42,725 nt of DNA from a virus: positions 1-42,725 of IMG/VR virus record IMGVR_UViG_3300043496_000139; one strand, given 5' to 3'. The number at the start of each line of letters is the position of its first letter. Within the stretch, counting starts at the first letter, position 1. This document shows positions 1-5,958 of the stretch, one piece after another. The notes beneath the pieces are model-generated. The model was not told where the DNA came from. It did no database searches and worked only from the letters and a program-made list of their open reading frames with translations. Both the position numbers and the translations under genes were made by a program.

Positions 1-112
1 ATTCATAGCCTAGCACCATCTGAGGACAGGCGTCAAGAGGTACCCCCGCCCCCGGCCTCGCGGCATGACTGGAGACCCTATCTGTATGGACTCATGCGCG
101 CATTGTGGACGC

Positions 113-259
113 GGTTGGCGCTGGCCTCGCAGGTCGTTCGCTGGCGGTTGGCGCTGGCCTCGCAGGTCGTTCGCTGGCGGTTGGCGCTGGCCTCGCAGGT
201 CGTTCGCTGGCGGTTGGCGCTGGCCTCGCAGGTCGTTCGCTGGCGGTTGGCGCTGGCCT
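113..259. repeat. 33-bp tandem repeat, 4 full copies plus 15 bp
   Basis: Four identical 33-bp units begin at 113, 146, 179 and 212, followed by a 15-bp partial unit at 245-259. Each unit contains the 9-mer GCGCTGGCC. The units are contiguous with no spacers, so this is not a CRISPR array. The block lies just upstream of the first early promoter. Because 33 is divisible by three, several frames stay open across it, which produces artificial reading frames. It could be an iteron-like origin, a packaging site or a regulator-binding array; the sequence does not decide. Confidence 0.95.
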
Positions 260-261
260 AT

Positions 262-285
262 TGTGGGTACGATTCCCACATTTTT
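262..285 (+). terminator. Rho-independent terminator upstream of first early promoter
   Basis: A 6-bp stem (TGTGGG at 262-267 with CCCACA at 275-280) encloses a 7-nt loop and is followed by five T residues (281-285). It would stop rightward transcripts coming through the tandem repeats or across a circular junction before the early promoter at 287. Confidence 0.6.
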
Positions 286-286
286 C

Positions 287-316
287 TTGACACGTTCCGC
301 GCTGGCGCGCTACCTT
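287..316 (+). promoter_or_regulatory. Early promoter P1
   Basis: TTGACA at 287-292 is a consensus -35 box. The best -10 is the weak TACCTT at 311-316, 18 bp away. The choice is supported by geometry: the shared leader begins 7 nt later at 323, as in P2. The spacer carries the palindrome CGCGC-TG-GCGCG (298-309) instead of the GACTCCAT palindrome of P2 and P3, so P1 may answer to another regulator. Confidence 0.55.
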
Positions 317-322
317 CTAAAT

Positions 323-354
323 ATTCCGTGGCGCTGGCCACAACCTGAAAGGAA
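323..354 (+). promoter_or_regulatory. Conserved early leader hairpin, copy 1, with RBS
   Basis: The leader begins ATTCCGTGGC, forms the hairpin GTGGC (328-332), loop GCTG, GCCAC (337-341), and continues AACCTGAAAGGA, which supplies the Shine-Dalgarno for the ATG at 362. The same element precedes two other early genes with the stem intact and the loop changed. Confidence 0.7.
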
Positions 355-361
355 TCACACC

Positions 362-985
362 ATGCTCTTAGTCGAAAAGTATAAGCCAACCAAAGTTGCC
401 GATTTTATCGGTATGCAAGACGCAAAAGACCTTGCAATGGAACTGCTGAATGATCCATACAGCACCGCACTCCTGTTTGTGGGAGCTCCGGGAACTGGTA
501 AGACTTCGCTGGCGCTGGCGCTGGCAGATGAAATGGGAGCTCAACTCCATCACGTACCGTCTCAGAGTTGCACCGTTGACACCGTCAAGGCATTGCGCTC
601 CAGACTGGCCTATAAGCCTATGTTTGGCGGATTCCATGTTGTCCTAGTGGATGAGGCAGACCAGATGAGTCCAGCCGCACAACTCGCTTGGCTGTCGATC
701 CTTGATTCCACTAACAGGCCAGAAAACACTGTCATTATTTTCACCTGTAACGAAACAGAGCGATTTGAGACACGTTTCACGTCCAGATGCGAGGCTGTTC
801 GTTTCTCCACTCAGGGTATCTCTAAAGAGACTGCAGACCTGCTAACGCGCGTGTGGAGCGAGGAAGTTCCCGGCATCGAAGCACCGAACGTCCAGCGCAT
901 CGTCAAGGAAGCTAACAACAATATCCGGGAATCTTTGCAGCAACTCCAAAAGCACATAAGGCGCGCGCGGTTAGCGCGCGCCTAG
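362..985 (+). CDS. Clamp-loader-like AAA+ ATPase, minimal
   Basis: The 207-residue protein resembles the ATPase module of clamp-loader subunits (RFC small subunit, T4 gp44, DnaX), which use ATP to open sliding clamps onto DNA. It starts with the RFC-like signature VEKYKPTKVADFIG, then Walker A GAPGTGKT (41-48), Walker B VVLVDEAD (93-100), a sensor-1 asparagine near 130, the clamp-loader SRC motif (141-143) and a sensor-2-like NNNIRESLQQLQ (185-196). The start at 362 is set by the GAAAGGA Shine-Dalgarno; the frame stays open upstream only because it crosses the tandem repeats. It ends right after sensor 2, so the C-terminal collar domain of usual loaders (about 300-350 residues) is missing. 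It is the first gene of the early block. Family assignment is firm; role as a loader of the host clamp is inference. Confidence 0.88.
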   Translation: MLLVEKYKPTKVADFIGMQDAKDLAMELLNDPYSTALLFVGAPGTGKTSLALALADEMGAQLHHVPSQSCTVDTVKALRSRLAYKPMFGGFHVVLVDEADQMSPAAQLAWLSILDSTNRPENTVIIFTCNETERFETRFTSRCEAVRFSTQGISKETADLLTRVWSEEVPGIEAPNVQRIVKEANNNIRESLQQLQKHIRRARLARA

Positions 986-993
986 TGCGCGGT

Positions 994-1021
994 TTGACTC
1001 CATCATGGAGTCATGTATAAT
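994..1021 (+). promoter_or_regulatory. Early promoter P2 with operator in spacer
   Basis: TTGACT (994-999) and a perfect TATAAT (1016-1021) are separated by 16 bp. Overlapping the -35 and filling most of the spacer is GACTCCATCATGGAGTC (996-1012), a perfect 8-bp inverted repeat around one base. The same string with the same geometry recurs in P3. A dimeric regulator binding here would block polymerase directly. Confidence 0.88.
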
Positions 1022-1027
1022 CAATCT

Positions 1028-1058
1028 ATTCCGTGGCGGATGCCACAACATGAAAGGC
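1028..1058 (+). promoter_or_regulatory. Conserved early leader hairpin, copy 2
   Basis: ATTCCGTGGC followed by loop GGAT and GCCAC (stem 1033-1037 with 1042-1046), then AACATGAAAGG as Shine-Dalgarno for the GTG at 1067. The predicted start of transcription, 7 nt after the -10, coincides with the first base of the leader. Confidence 0.7.
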
Positions 1059-1066
1059 AGTTCACA

Positions 1067-1960
1067 GTGTCCATTTACGAAACAATTACTGACCGCATAA
1101 TCTCAACTCTTGAGTCCGGTAAAATTCCGTGGCGCAAGGAATGGCGAACCTCTGGAAAGACTTCAGGGATGCCCTACAACCTTGCATCTGGTAAGCCGTA
1201 CCGTGGCGCGAACGTGTTTTCTCTCCTCTGCTCTGGGTATACGTCACAGGGTTGGTGTACCTACAAGCAGGCTTTGGAACTGGGTTATCAGGTTCGCAAG
1301 GGTGAGAAATCATCTCCCGTAATGTTCTGGAAGTTCCCGGATAAAAAGGCAGTCATCGAGGCCAAGCTACAGGGCAAAAATGCTGCTCCACTGGCGCGCG
1401 GTTATGCCGTATTCAACATCGAGCAATTAGATGGTGTACCCGCTGATTTACCCTTTGAGGGTGAAGTATTTGATCCAATCGCGGAGTGCGACGCGGTTGT
1501 CTCTAAGTTCATGGCCTCAGACTCGCATCCTACGCTGGCGCATGGTGGCGATAGCGCGCACTTCATTCCTTCACGGGATCACGTCCAGATGCCTAACCGC
1601 GAGACGTTCGCCTCCGCTGGCGGTTACTACGCTACCCTGTTCCATGAGTTCGCTCACAGTACCGGCATCAAGTCTCGCTGTAACCGCGCGGAGCTAATCG
1701 CTATGACTGGCTTTGGTTCTGAGGACTACAGCAAGGAAGAGTTAACGGCTGAATTTGCAGCCGCGTTTCTTTGCGCGGAGACTGGATGCTCCAACGAGGA
1801 GCGAATTAGCAACTCGGTTGCGTACATCCAGACGTGGATCAGCAAGCTAAAAAATGATAAGACGCTGGCCATCCAAGCGGCTCAACGGGCACAAAAGGCG
1901 GCTGATTTCATTCTGGGCCGCACCTTTGCCGCTGCCTCAGAGGAAGAGGTGGCGGCATGA
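1067..1960 (+). CDS. ardC-like: ArdC-family antirestriction protein (ssDNA-binding plus metallopeptidase domain)
   Basis: The 297-residue product has the ArdC layout. The N-terminal ssDNA-binding domain (about 1-125) begins SIYETITDRIISTLESG and contains PWRKEW, NLASGKPYRGANV and VRKGEKSSPVMFW. The C-terminal zinc metallopeptidase-like domain has HEFAH at 193-197 and the downstream acidic motif EELTAE (224-229) for the third ligand. ArdC proteins protect incoming plasmid or phage DNA against type I, and in part type II, restriction. The start is the GTG at 1067, 9 nt after GAAAGG; an upstream ATG at 1013 lies inside the promoter and is excluded. It is expressed from P2 and overlaps the next gene by 4 nt (ATGA), so the two are translationally coupled. 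Early expression fits a protein needed as DNA enters. Confidence 0.9.
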   Translation: MSIYETITDRIISTLESGKIPWRKEWRTSGKTSGMPYNLASGKPYRGANVFSLLCSGYTSQGWCTYKQALELGYQVRKGEKSSPVMFWKFPDKKAVIEAKLQGKNAAPLARGYAVFNIEQLDGVPADLPFEGEVFDPIAECDAVVSKFMASDSHPTLAHGGDSAHFIPSRDHVQMPNRETFASAGGYYATLFHEFAHSTGIKSRCNRAELIAMTGFGSEDYSKEELTAEFAAAFLCAETGCSNEERISNSVAYIQTWISKLKNDKTLAIQAAQRAQKAADFILGRTFAAASEEEVAA

Positions 1961-2823
1961 ACAACAGCAAACAGACTGTGATGGAGATGCCCAAAGACCT
2001 TGGGCATCTCCCCTCCACGGTGGCGGAGCTCGTGCCGCTCTATCGTGATTGCATCATTCGCTTCGATGCGGCTGTACGTGCGCGGGACTTTGAGACGGCG
2101 GGATCTGTTTATGGTGAGGCTCAAGATATCATCGAACGCGCGGAGTCCTTTGAGCGTTTCACCTCTAGGGGCTTCCGATATTGCTTCCATGACGTGGCGC
2201 AAATCTTCGACTGGCTGACGCGCGCGCGCCCTGGCTCCGTTCCATTGTTTGGCCAGAAGGGTAACTTTGAGACTTTCGTGTCGATCACAAAGGTTAACTT
2301 TCAGACTGAGGGGCTGGGCGGCTCCCTCGGCATGTCTGCCTATAACGCGCGCGTCTGGGGCTTTGAGATTGGCGCTGTTGAATGGGATCGTGGTTTCTAC
2401 TCTGCTACTGGGTACAGGTCGTTTCTGTGCTCCTCGCTAGAGGTTGGTGAACGGTCTGATGACGTTCGGCAATGGTGTATTGGACATCTTCGCCACTGGT
2501 GGAATGGATCGGGCGGAAAGCCTACAAAGTTCGCGCTGCATCGCATCCAAAAGCACGATTTCAGACCTTCCAATCCGCTGCCGGTCCCGGTGGATGATGA
2601 CACAATGGAGTGCTCCGCCTGTGACGCTGACCTCTCCCAGATGGATGAATACGGGGAGTGCTCTGAGACTGGCGCGGTCTTCTGTACGTCCTGCTCTGCC
2701 AAGCATGGGGAGTCCTGCGCTGAATGTCTTCCACCTGCAGAACCTTTCGAGGATGAAGGGCGAACGGATGCGGGTAACGGTTATCCTGCTGCACCTGCAA
2801 GCAAACAGCTTTCACTCTTCTAA
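1957..2823 (+). CDS. Zinc-finger protein with C-terminal beta-clamp-binding motif
   Basis: The 288-residue protein is not assignable to a known family. Residues 1-205 look globular, with tryptophans and FRYCFHDVAQIFDWL; two Trp-rich segments (AVEWDRGFYSATGYRS and LRHWWNGSGGKPTKFALH) stand out. From about 215 comes a cysteine cluster (CSAC, C, CTSC, C, C) fit for one or two zinc sites. The last five residues are QLSLF, an exact match to the bacterial sliding-clamp-binding consensus QL(S/D)LF, after a Pro/Ala-rich flexible tail. An exposed C-terminal motif is the common arrangement in clamp partners. It overlaps ardC by ATGA and follows the clamp-loader-like gene, which supports a replisome-targeting role. 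That role is inference; the motif itself is plain. Confidence 0.85.
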   Translation: MNNSKQTVMEMPKDLGHLPSTVAELVPLYRDCIIRFDAAVRARDFETAGSVYGEAQDIIERAESFERFTSRGFRYCFHDVAQIFDWLTRARPGSVPLFGQKGNFETFVSITKVNFQTEGLGGSLGMSAYNARVWGFEIGAVEWDRGFYSATGYRSFLCSSLEVGERSDDVRQWCIGHLRHWWNGSGGKPTKFALHRIQKHDFRPSNPLPVPVDDDTMECSACDADLSQMDEYGECSETGAVFCTSCSAKHGESCAECLPPAEPFEDEGRTDAGNGYPAAPASKQLSLF

Positions 2824-2827
2824 CGTG

Positions 2828-2855
2828 TTGACTCCATCATGGAGTCATGTATAAT
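2828..2855 (+). promoter_or_regulatory. Early promoter P3 with operator in spacer
   Basis: TTGACT (2828-2833), a 16-bp spacer and TATAAT (2850-2855). The operator palindrome at 2830-2846 is identical base for base to that of P2, and the match runs from before the -35 through the -10 into TCAA. Co-regulation of both transcripts is therefore likely. Confidence 0.88.
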
Positions 2856-2862
2856 CAACTTT

Positions 2863-2894
2863 ATTCCGTGGCGGATGCCACAACCTGAAAGGAC
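2863..2894 (+). promoter_or_regulatory. Conserved early leader hairpin, copy 3
   Basis: ATTCCGTGGC, loop GGAT, GCCAC (stem 2868-2872 with 2877-2881), then AACCTGAAAGGA as Shine-Dalgarno for the ATG at 2902. Apart from the loop it matches copy 1. Confidence 0.7.
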
Positions 2895-2901
2895 TAACAC
2901 C

Positions 2902-3051
2902 ATGTCTCCTGAGCTTGCTAACCTGATCGCCTCCATCCACCTTATCTCCTCTCTCCGCTCCAAAGCTGTCGGAATTGATTTCGCATGGGATCGGCTTTAC
3001 TCCGCTGAAAAGTACCTACAAAAACAGGTCGCCTCGCATCTCGCGGAGTAA
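2902..3051 (+). CDS. Small early protein, unknown
   Basis: A 49-residue protein, largely helical in appearance (SPELANLIASIHLISSL near the start, then charged). The start is fixed by AAAGGA 8 nt upstream within leader copy 3; an ATG at 2839 in the same frame lies inside the promoter and is not used. No family is recognised. As the first gene of the P3 transcript, with the strongest-looking promoter and RBS in the window, it is a candidate host-takeover protein expressed immediately after infection. Confidence 0.7.
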   Translation: MSPELANLIASIHLISSLRSKAVGIDFAWDRLYSAEKYLQKQVASHLAE

Positions 3052-3079
3052 GCCCACCTTTTTCTTTTCTCTAACCGGC

Positions 3080-3099
3080 GCGCTGGCCGTCTCCAGCGC
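3080..3099 (+). promoter_or_regulatory. Hairpin abutting the next RBS
   Basis: GCGCTGG (3080-3086), a 6-nt loop and CCAGCGC (3093-3099) form a perfect 7-bp stem ending immediately before the Shine-Dalgarno AAAGGGG (3101-3106) of the next gene. It has no directly following T-run, so it is more likely an RNA-stability or translation element than a terminator. It contains the GCGCTGGCC 9-mer of the tandem repeats. Confidence 0.5.
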
Positions 3100-3111
3100 A
3101 AAGGGGTTTTT

Positions 3112-3504
3112 ATGGCCAAGCTGGGTCATCAAGAGGCTGTGCTTATTCTTCAACACGCAATAAACCACGTTCTAAACGTGCCTGACGCTGTTTTTATTAT
3201 GGGTAATTCCATCTGCAGTGTTGTGGCGGATGGCTGCGAAAACGGGATTATTGTTGATCCTCTTTACGAGGCTAATGATCTGGCGGCGATGGCTTGCGCT
3301 GGGGGTTCCAATATGGCCGAAGAATTGACTGATGAACAGCGGGACGAGGCGCAATCTCTTTATCGCCAGATGGCGGCGGTTCAAAGCAAACTGTGGGCGT
3401 TGTCTCAGGAGTTGGAGGAGCTTATCGGGTGTGCTGTCGATACTACGGAGGATTTGCAGGATCGTAATTTGGATTACTTCATAGACAAGGATGAACCTGT
3501 ATGA
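3112..3504 (+). CDS. Hypothetical early protein
   Basis: A 130-residue acidic protein with no recognised family. Residues 1-65 are mixed and hydrophobic; residues 67-110 (EELTDEQRDEAQSLYRQM onward) look like a long amphipathic helix or coiled coil. The ATG at 3112 follows AAAGGGG by 5 nt. It overlaps the next gene by 4 nt (ATGA), so it belongs to the P3 operon. Confidence 0.75.
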   Translation: MAKLGHQEAVLILQHAINHVLNVPDAVFIMGNSICSVVADGCENGIIVDPLYEANDLAAMACAGGSNMAEELTDEQRDEAQSLYRQMAAVQSKLWALSQELEELIGCAVDTTEDLQDRNLDYFIDKDEPV

Positions 3505-3842
3505 GCGATAAACCTTTGGATCATCGGCGCGCGCTGCAATTGCTGGCGGAGGCTCAAGTCTTCGCTCCTGCGGTTGTGCCTGGGCTGGGTGTCGGCGGCT
3601 TCTTCGTCTTCAGTGCGGCCAAGGAACTGGGTCGCGGCGAGACGATAGACGACGCGATGATTGACGCGCGGGAACGGGGGAACATTCCCGACCTGCCTCC
3701 CCGTCCTGCCTTTCGGATCGGCTTCGACGTTCGCACGATTACAAGGAACGGGGAGATTGTGGCCACTTGCACATCTCGAAGTCTGGCCATGCGGATAGTT
3801 AACGCGCTGAATCAATACAATCCAAACTCGCGGGGTCTCTAA
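3501..3842 (+). CDS. Hypothetical early protein, last gene of rightward left block
   Basis: A 113-residue protein. The middle segment VVPGLGVGGFFVFSA is hydrophobic, and the C-terminal part (FRIGFDVRTITRNGEIVATC) resembles a small beta-rich fold followed by a helix (SLAMRIVNALNQY). The ATGA overlap with the preceding gene sets the start. It ends 33 bp before the bidirectional terminator. No function is assigned. Confidence 0.75.
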   Translation: MSDKPLDHRRALQLLAEAQVFAPAVVPGLGVGGFFVFSAAKELGRGETIDDAMIDARERGNIPDLPPRPAFRIGFDVRTITRNGEIVATCTSRSLAMRIVNALNQYNPNSRGL

Positions 3843-3874
3843 CTGGGGGCAAACTGGCTGCTAGGCTGGGGCAA

Positions 3875-3911
3875 AAGAATGGCCGTGGGTACATTTCCCA
3901 CGGCCATTCTT
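3875..3911. terminator. Bidirectional terminator between convergent gene blocks
   Basis: A perfect 15-bp inverted repeat (AAGAATGGCCGTGGG at 3875-3889, complement at 3897-3911) with a 7-nt loop. A-run and T-run flanks serve both strands, better for the leftward transcript, where CTTTT follows the stem. It sits exactly between the end of the rightward early block (3842) and the end of the leftward operon (3924). Confidence 0.92.
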
Positions 3912-3923
3912 GCGTCTGGTTGG

Positions 3924-4724
3924 TCATCTTGGCAGTAGTCGCATGGCCTCCTGTACCTGCAGCTCCAGCGCGGCCACACCTTCAGGGCCGTCATGCTGCT
4001 CTGCTGTGGCTCTCAGGAGCGGTAAGCCGGTCTCAATGCTCTCCAGTATCTCCGCGCGCGTAGCTGGCCTCCCACGGGCGAACCATTCCGTTTTGAATGG
4101 CCTTCCCAGTCTGAATAGGACTCCTGCGTTTGCGCCTTTGCTTGGTAGGTGTGGGCTGGATATCAGGGTATGCCGGCGAGTGTAGTACAGCAGGGATACG
4201 CCTGGGTTCCGCTCGATCATCACCCCAGCGGGGGCAACCTTTATTTCTGGGAGTCCGTCCGTTCGCCGTACCATCTGGGGTTTCGATAGGAACGGGCAAT
4301 TTGTTGCGGAATAGATGGCACATTCCCGGTGGCTGGGCGGCTCGGAGCTCACGCGGTTAACCAAGCACATTGGACCGATCACAAACACTTCTTCTCCGAA
4401 TAACGGATTTCCGCAAGTCCAGCAAAGTCTCTGATTGATCGCCTTCACCAGCTTGCGACCGTCAGCCGCGCGAAACTCTGGCTCTCCTCCAACCCATTCA
4501 ATGAACCACGGGCAAGGATAGCCGCGCTTGTCGATTGGGAGATGCTGCATAAACTTCGGCGGCGCCTGTATGTCCTGGCGGAGCGGGTGTGCTACGGGGC
4601 AAACTCCCATCTGGGCTCTCCTCCTGGTGGCGGTGTCATCTTCCTCTCGGCATCCGCAAACGATTCCGCCTCTTAGTATTCCGGTGCCGGCGCACTGATC
4701 GCAATTGGTTAAGGCTCTGGCCAT
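3924..4724 (-). CDS. Conserved phage protein with cysteine pairs
   Basis: A 266-residue protein, last gene of the leftward operon. It opens with CDQCAGTG (CxxCxGxG) and a further cysteine pair, and has a second cysteine-rich region (LCWTCGNPLF, PMC, HRECA, NCPFL) around residues 100-145. This pattern suggests one or two structural zinc sites. I recognise the layout (KFMQHLP, RGYPCPWFIEW, FVIGPMCLVNR, EPPSHRECA) as that of a conserved phage and prophage protein without assigned function. The C-terminal 40 residues are helical. The start follows GGAGCAAA. Confidence 0.8.
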   Translation of the reverse strand: MARALTNCDQCAGTGILRGGIVCGCREEDDTATRRRAQMGVCPVAHPLRQDIQAPPKFMQHLPIDKRGYPCPWFIEWVGGEPEFRAADGRKLVKAINQRLCWTCGNPLFGEEVFVIGPMCLVNRVSSEPPSHRECAIYSATNCPFLSKPQMVRRTDGLPEIKVAPAGVMIERNPGVSLLYYTRRHTLISSPHLPSKGANAGVLFRLGRPFKTEWFARGRPATRAEILESIETGLPLLRATAEQHDGPEGVAALELQVQEAMRLLPR

Positions 4725-5293
4725 TTTGCTCCTTCGAGATACGCTATTGCAGATTCGAGGATATGAACGCTGTCTTTTGCATGTCCCAGCATCAGGTTGC
4801 AGCGGCTACAGAGAATCCCTCTCACTTTGCCGGTGACGTGGCAGTGATCGGTATGCCAAGCATTTCTCATAGTTTCTGTACCCTTGCAGATTTTGCAGCA
4901 ACGGCCTTGCTGCTCAAACATCTGCTCCCATGCTTCCATCGTGAGGTTATAGAGTTTCAATCTCCAGCGCCGTCTGGATTTGGCTATTATTTCTGGGTTC
5001 TGCTTTCGATATTCCCTGTCTTGCTTTCGCGTTTTTTCAATATCCTGATGCCTATATTTTTTTTCTAATTCTCTTCTTCCTTCCAAATATTTCTGCTTTA
5101 CCTCATGGGGCTGGCTGTCTCTGACGGCCTTCTCTCTGCCTGGATTTTCCGCTCTCCATTGGCGCTGGCGTTCTCTGAATCGTTCTCTATTGGCGGCTCT
5201 ATATTCGCTCTGTTGTTTGCGTAGATGTTCTCTGTTTTTTTCTCTCCAATTACGGGCATAGTTCTTTGATTTTTCACCCCTATTTATCTCCAT
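4709..5293 (-). CDS. Endonuclease VII-like HNH nuclease
   Basis: A 194-residue protein. The C-terminal half carries the recombination-endonuclease VII signature: CKIC (133-136), DHCHVTGKVRG (149-159), LCSRCNLMLGHAKD (161-174) and a closing helix. These are the two zinc-binding cysteine pairs and the His-Asn catalytic core of the beta-beta-alpha-metal fold. T4 endonuclease VII resolves branched DNA before packaging. Residues 1-110 are an unusually long, highly charged Arg/Lys/Glu helix, probably for DNA binding or oligomerisation. It overlaps both neighbours slightly. AGGTAAGGG precedes the start. Homing or free-standing nuclease activity is an alternative. Confidence 0.88.
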   Translation of the reverse strand: MEINRGEKSKNYARNWREKNREHLRKQQSEYRAANRERFRERQRQWRAENPGREKAVRDSQPHEVKQKYLEGRRELEKKYRHQDIEKTRKQDREYRKQNPEIIAKSRRRWRLKLYNLTMEAWEQMFEQQGRCCKICKGTETMRNAWHTDHCHVTGKVRGILCSRCNLMLGHAKDSVHILESAIAYLEGAKWPEP

Positions 5294-5499
5294 CCCTTAC
5301 CTGAGCACCCCACACATAAACATTGTTTTTTTCCATCCCATCCACTCCCAGAGCAATCTTTACATGCTGTTACGGTCCCGGTGCCGTGACACTTCGGGCA
5401 CATCTTATTTGGTTTTCCCATCTTCGTCTGTTTCCGACAATTGCACTTCGCTCTCAGGTCGGGTTTTAGGGCTGCGGCTGCTAAATCGCTGTTGTCCAT
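5284..5499 (-). CDS. DnaJ-type zinc-finger mini-protein
   Basis: A 71-residue protein consisting mainly of three CxxCxGxG repeats (34-41, 46-53, 62-69) plus a CNC at 19-21, the zinc-binding motif of DnaJ's cysteine-rich domain, here without a J-domain. The start is the ATG at 5499, preceded by GGAGG 4 nt away; an upstream in-frame ATG has no RBS. It overlaps the previous gene by 95 bp. A zinc-chaperone-like or nucleic-acid-binding role is possible but unproven. Confidence 0.8.
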   Translation of the reverse strand: MDNSDLAAAALKPDLRAKCNCRKQTKMGKPNKMCPKCHGTGTVTACKDCSGSGWDGKKQCLCVGCSGKGWR

Positions 5500-5626
5500 C
5501 GGGCCTCCTGTTGTATGGCTCGTAATTCGGGGTTCCGGTGAACGCATGACAGTTGCCACAGTATCCCGCGCTCTCGTCGTTTGGGTTGTAGCTGACGCGG
5601 TGACAGACTGGGCATTTGAAACTCAT
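5405..5626 (-). CDS. Small zinc-ribbon protein
   Basis: A 73-residue protein with an N-terminal zinc ribbon (CPVC at 5-8, CGNC near 23) and a disordered, polar C-terminus. It starts with a 4-nt ATGA overlap to the upstream gene, and its tail shares 95 bp with the downstream zinc-finger gene in another frame. The N-terminus matches a small family common in phages of many hosts, function unknown. Confidence 0.8.
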   Translation of the reverse strand: MSFKCPVCHRVSYNPNDESAGYCGNCHAFTGTPNYEPYNRRPDGQQRFSSRSPKTRPESEVQLSETDEDGKTK

Positions 5627-5958
5627 ACCTCTTTCCCTGTGTCTGGATCTGAGTAGCGGGTGTCCACCTTCTCCATGTCCAGGGCATGGCGGAAGTCTCG
5701 AAAGTCCATCATTAACGCTCCGAGTGCTCCCTGTTCTATCCCATGCTTTTTAAAGAATCCATGTAACATCGCGTCGGCCTCGGCGTAGCTGGCTGCGCGG
5801 AAGAGGTCCAGGGCGATGCTGCGCGCCTCGGCAATGGTTAGCTGTGCGATCATGGCGTCCTGATTGGAGAGTTGCACGTATGGCTTCCCATTGCGCGCGG
5901 CAACTATACCCTGCACCCAGAAGTTGATTCCTGTCGGCTTATCCTGCGGTTCGATCAA
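5623..5958 (-). CDS. Hypothetical phage protein
   Basis: A 111-residue protein. The probable start is TTG at 5958: it overlaps the preceding stop (TTGA) and follows GGAG by 6 nt. The GTG at 5991 would create a longer overlap without a better RBS. The sequence has a small beta segment (NFWVQGIVAARNGKPYVQLS) and then helices (TIAEARSIALDLFRAAS). I recognise no function. Confidence 0.72.
   Translation of the reverse strand: MIEPQDKPTGINFWVQGIVAARNGKPYVQLSNQDAMIAQLTIAEARSIALDLFRAASYAEADAMLHGFFKKHGIEQGALGALMMDFRDFRHALDMEKVDTRYSDPDTGKEV

Noticed and set aside
1-110. tRNA gene at the left end
   Set aside because: No cloverleaf with a T-loop and D-loop consensus could be drawn here or elsewhere in the window.
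113-259. CRISPR array
   Set aside because: Units are contiguous with no spacers and no cas genes nearby.
10-279. Leftward frame across the tandem repeats encoding an 11-residue repeat
   Set aside because: No RBS and no conserved sequence; an artefact of the in-frame repeat.
65-361. N-terminal extension of the clamp-loader-like gene through the 33-bp repeats
   Set aside because: It is open only because the repeat length is a multiple of three; it crosses the terminator and promoter P1, and the RBS is at 351.
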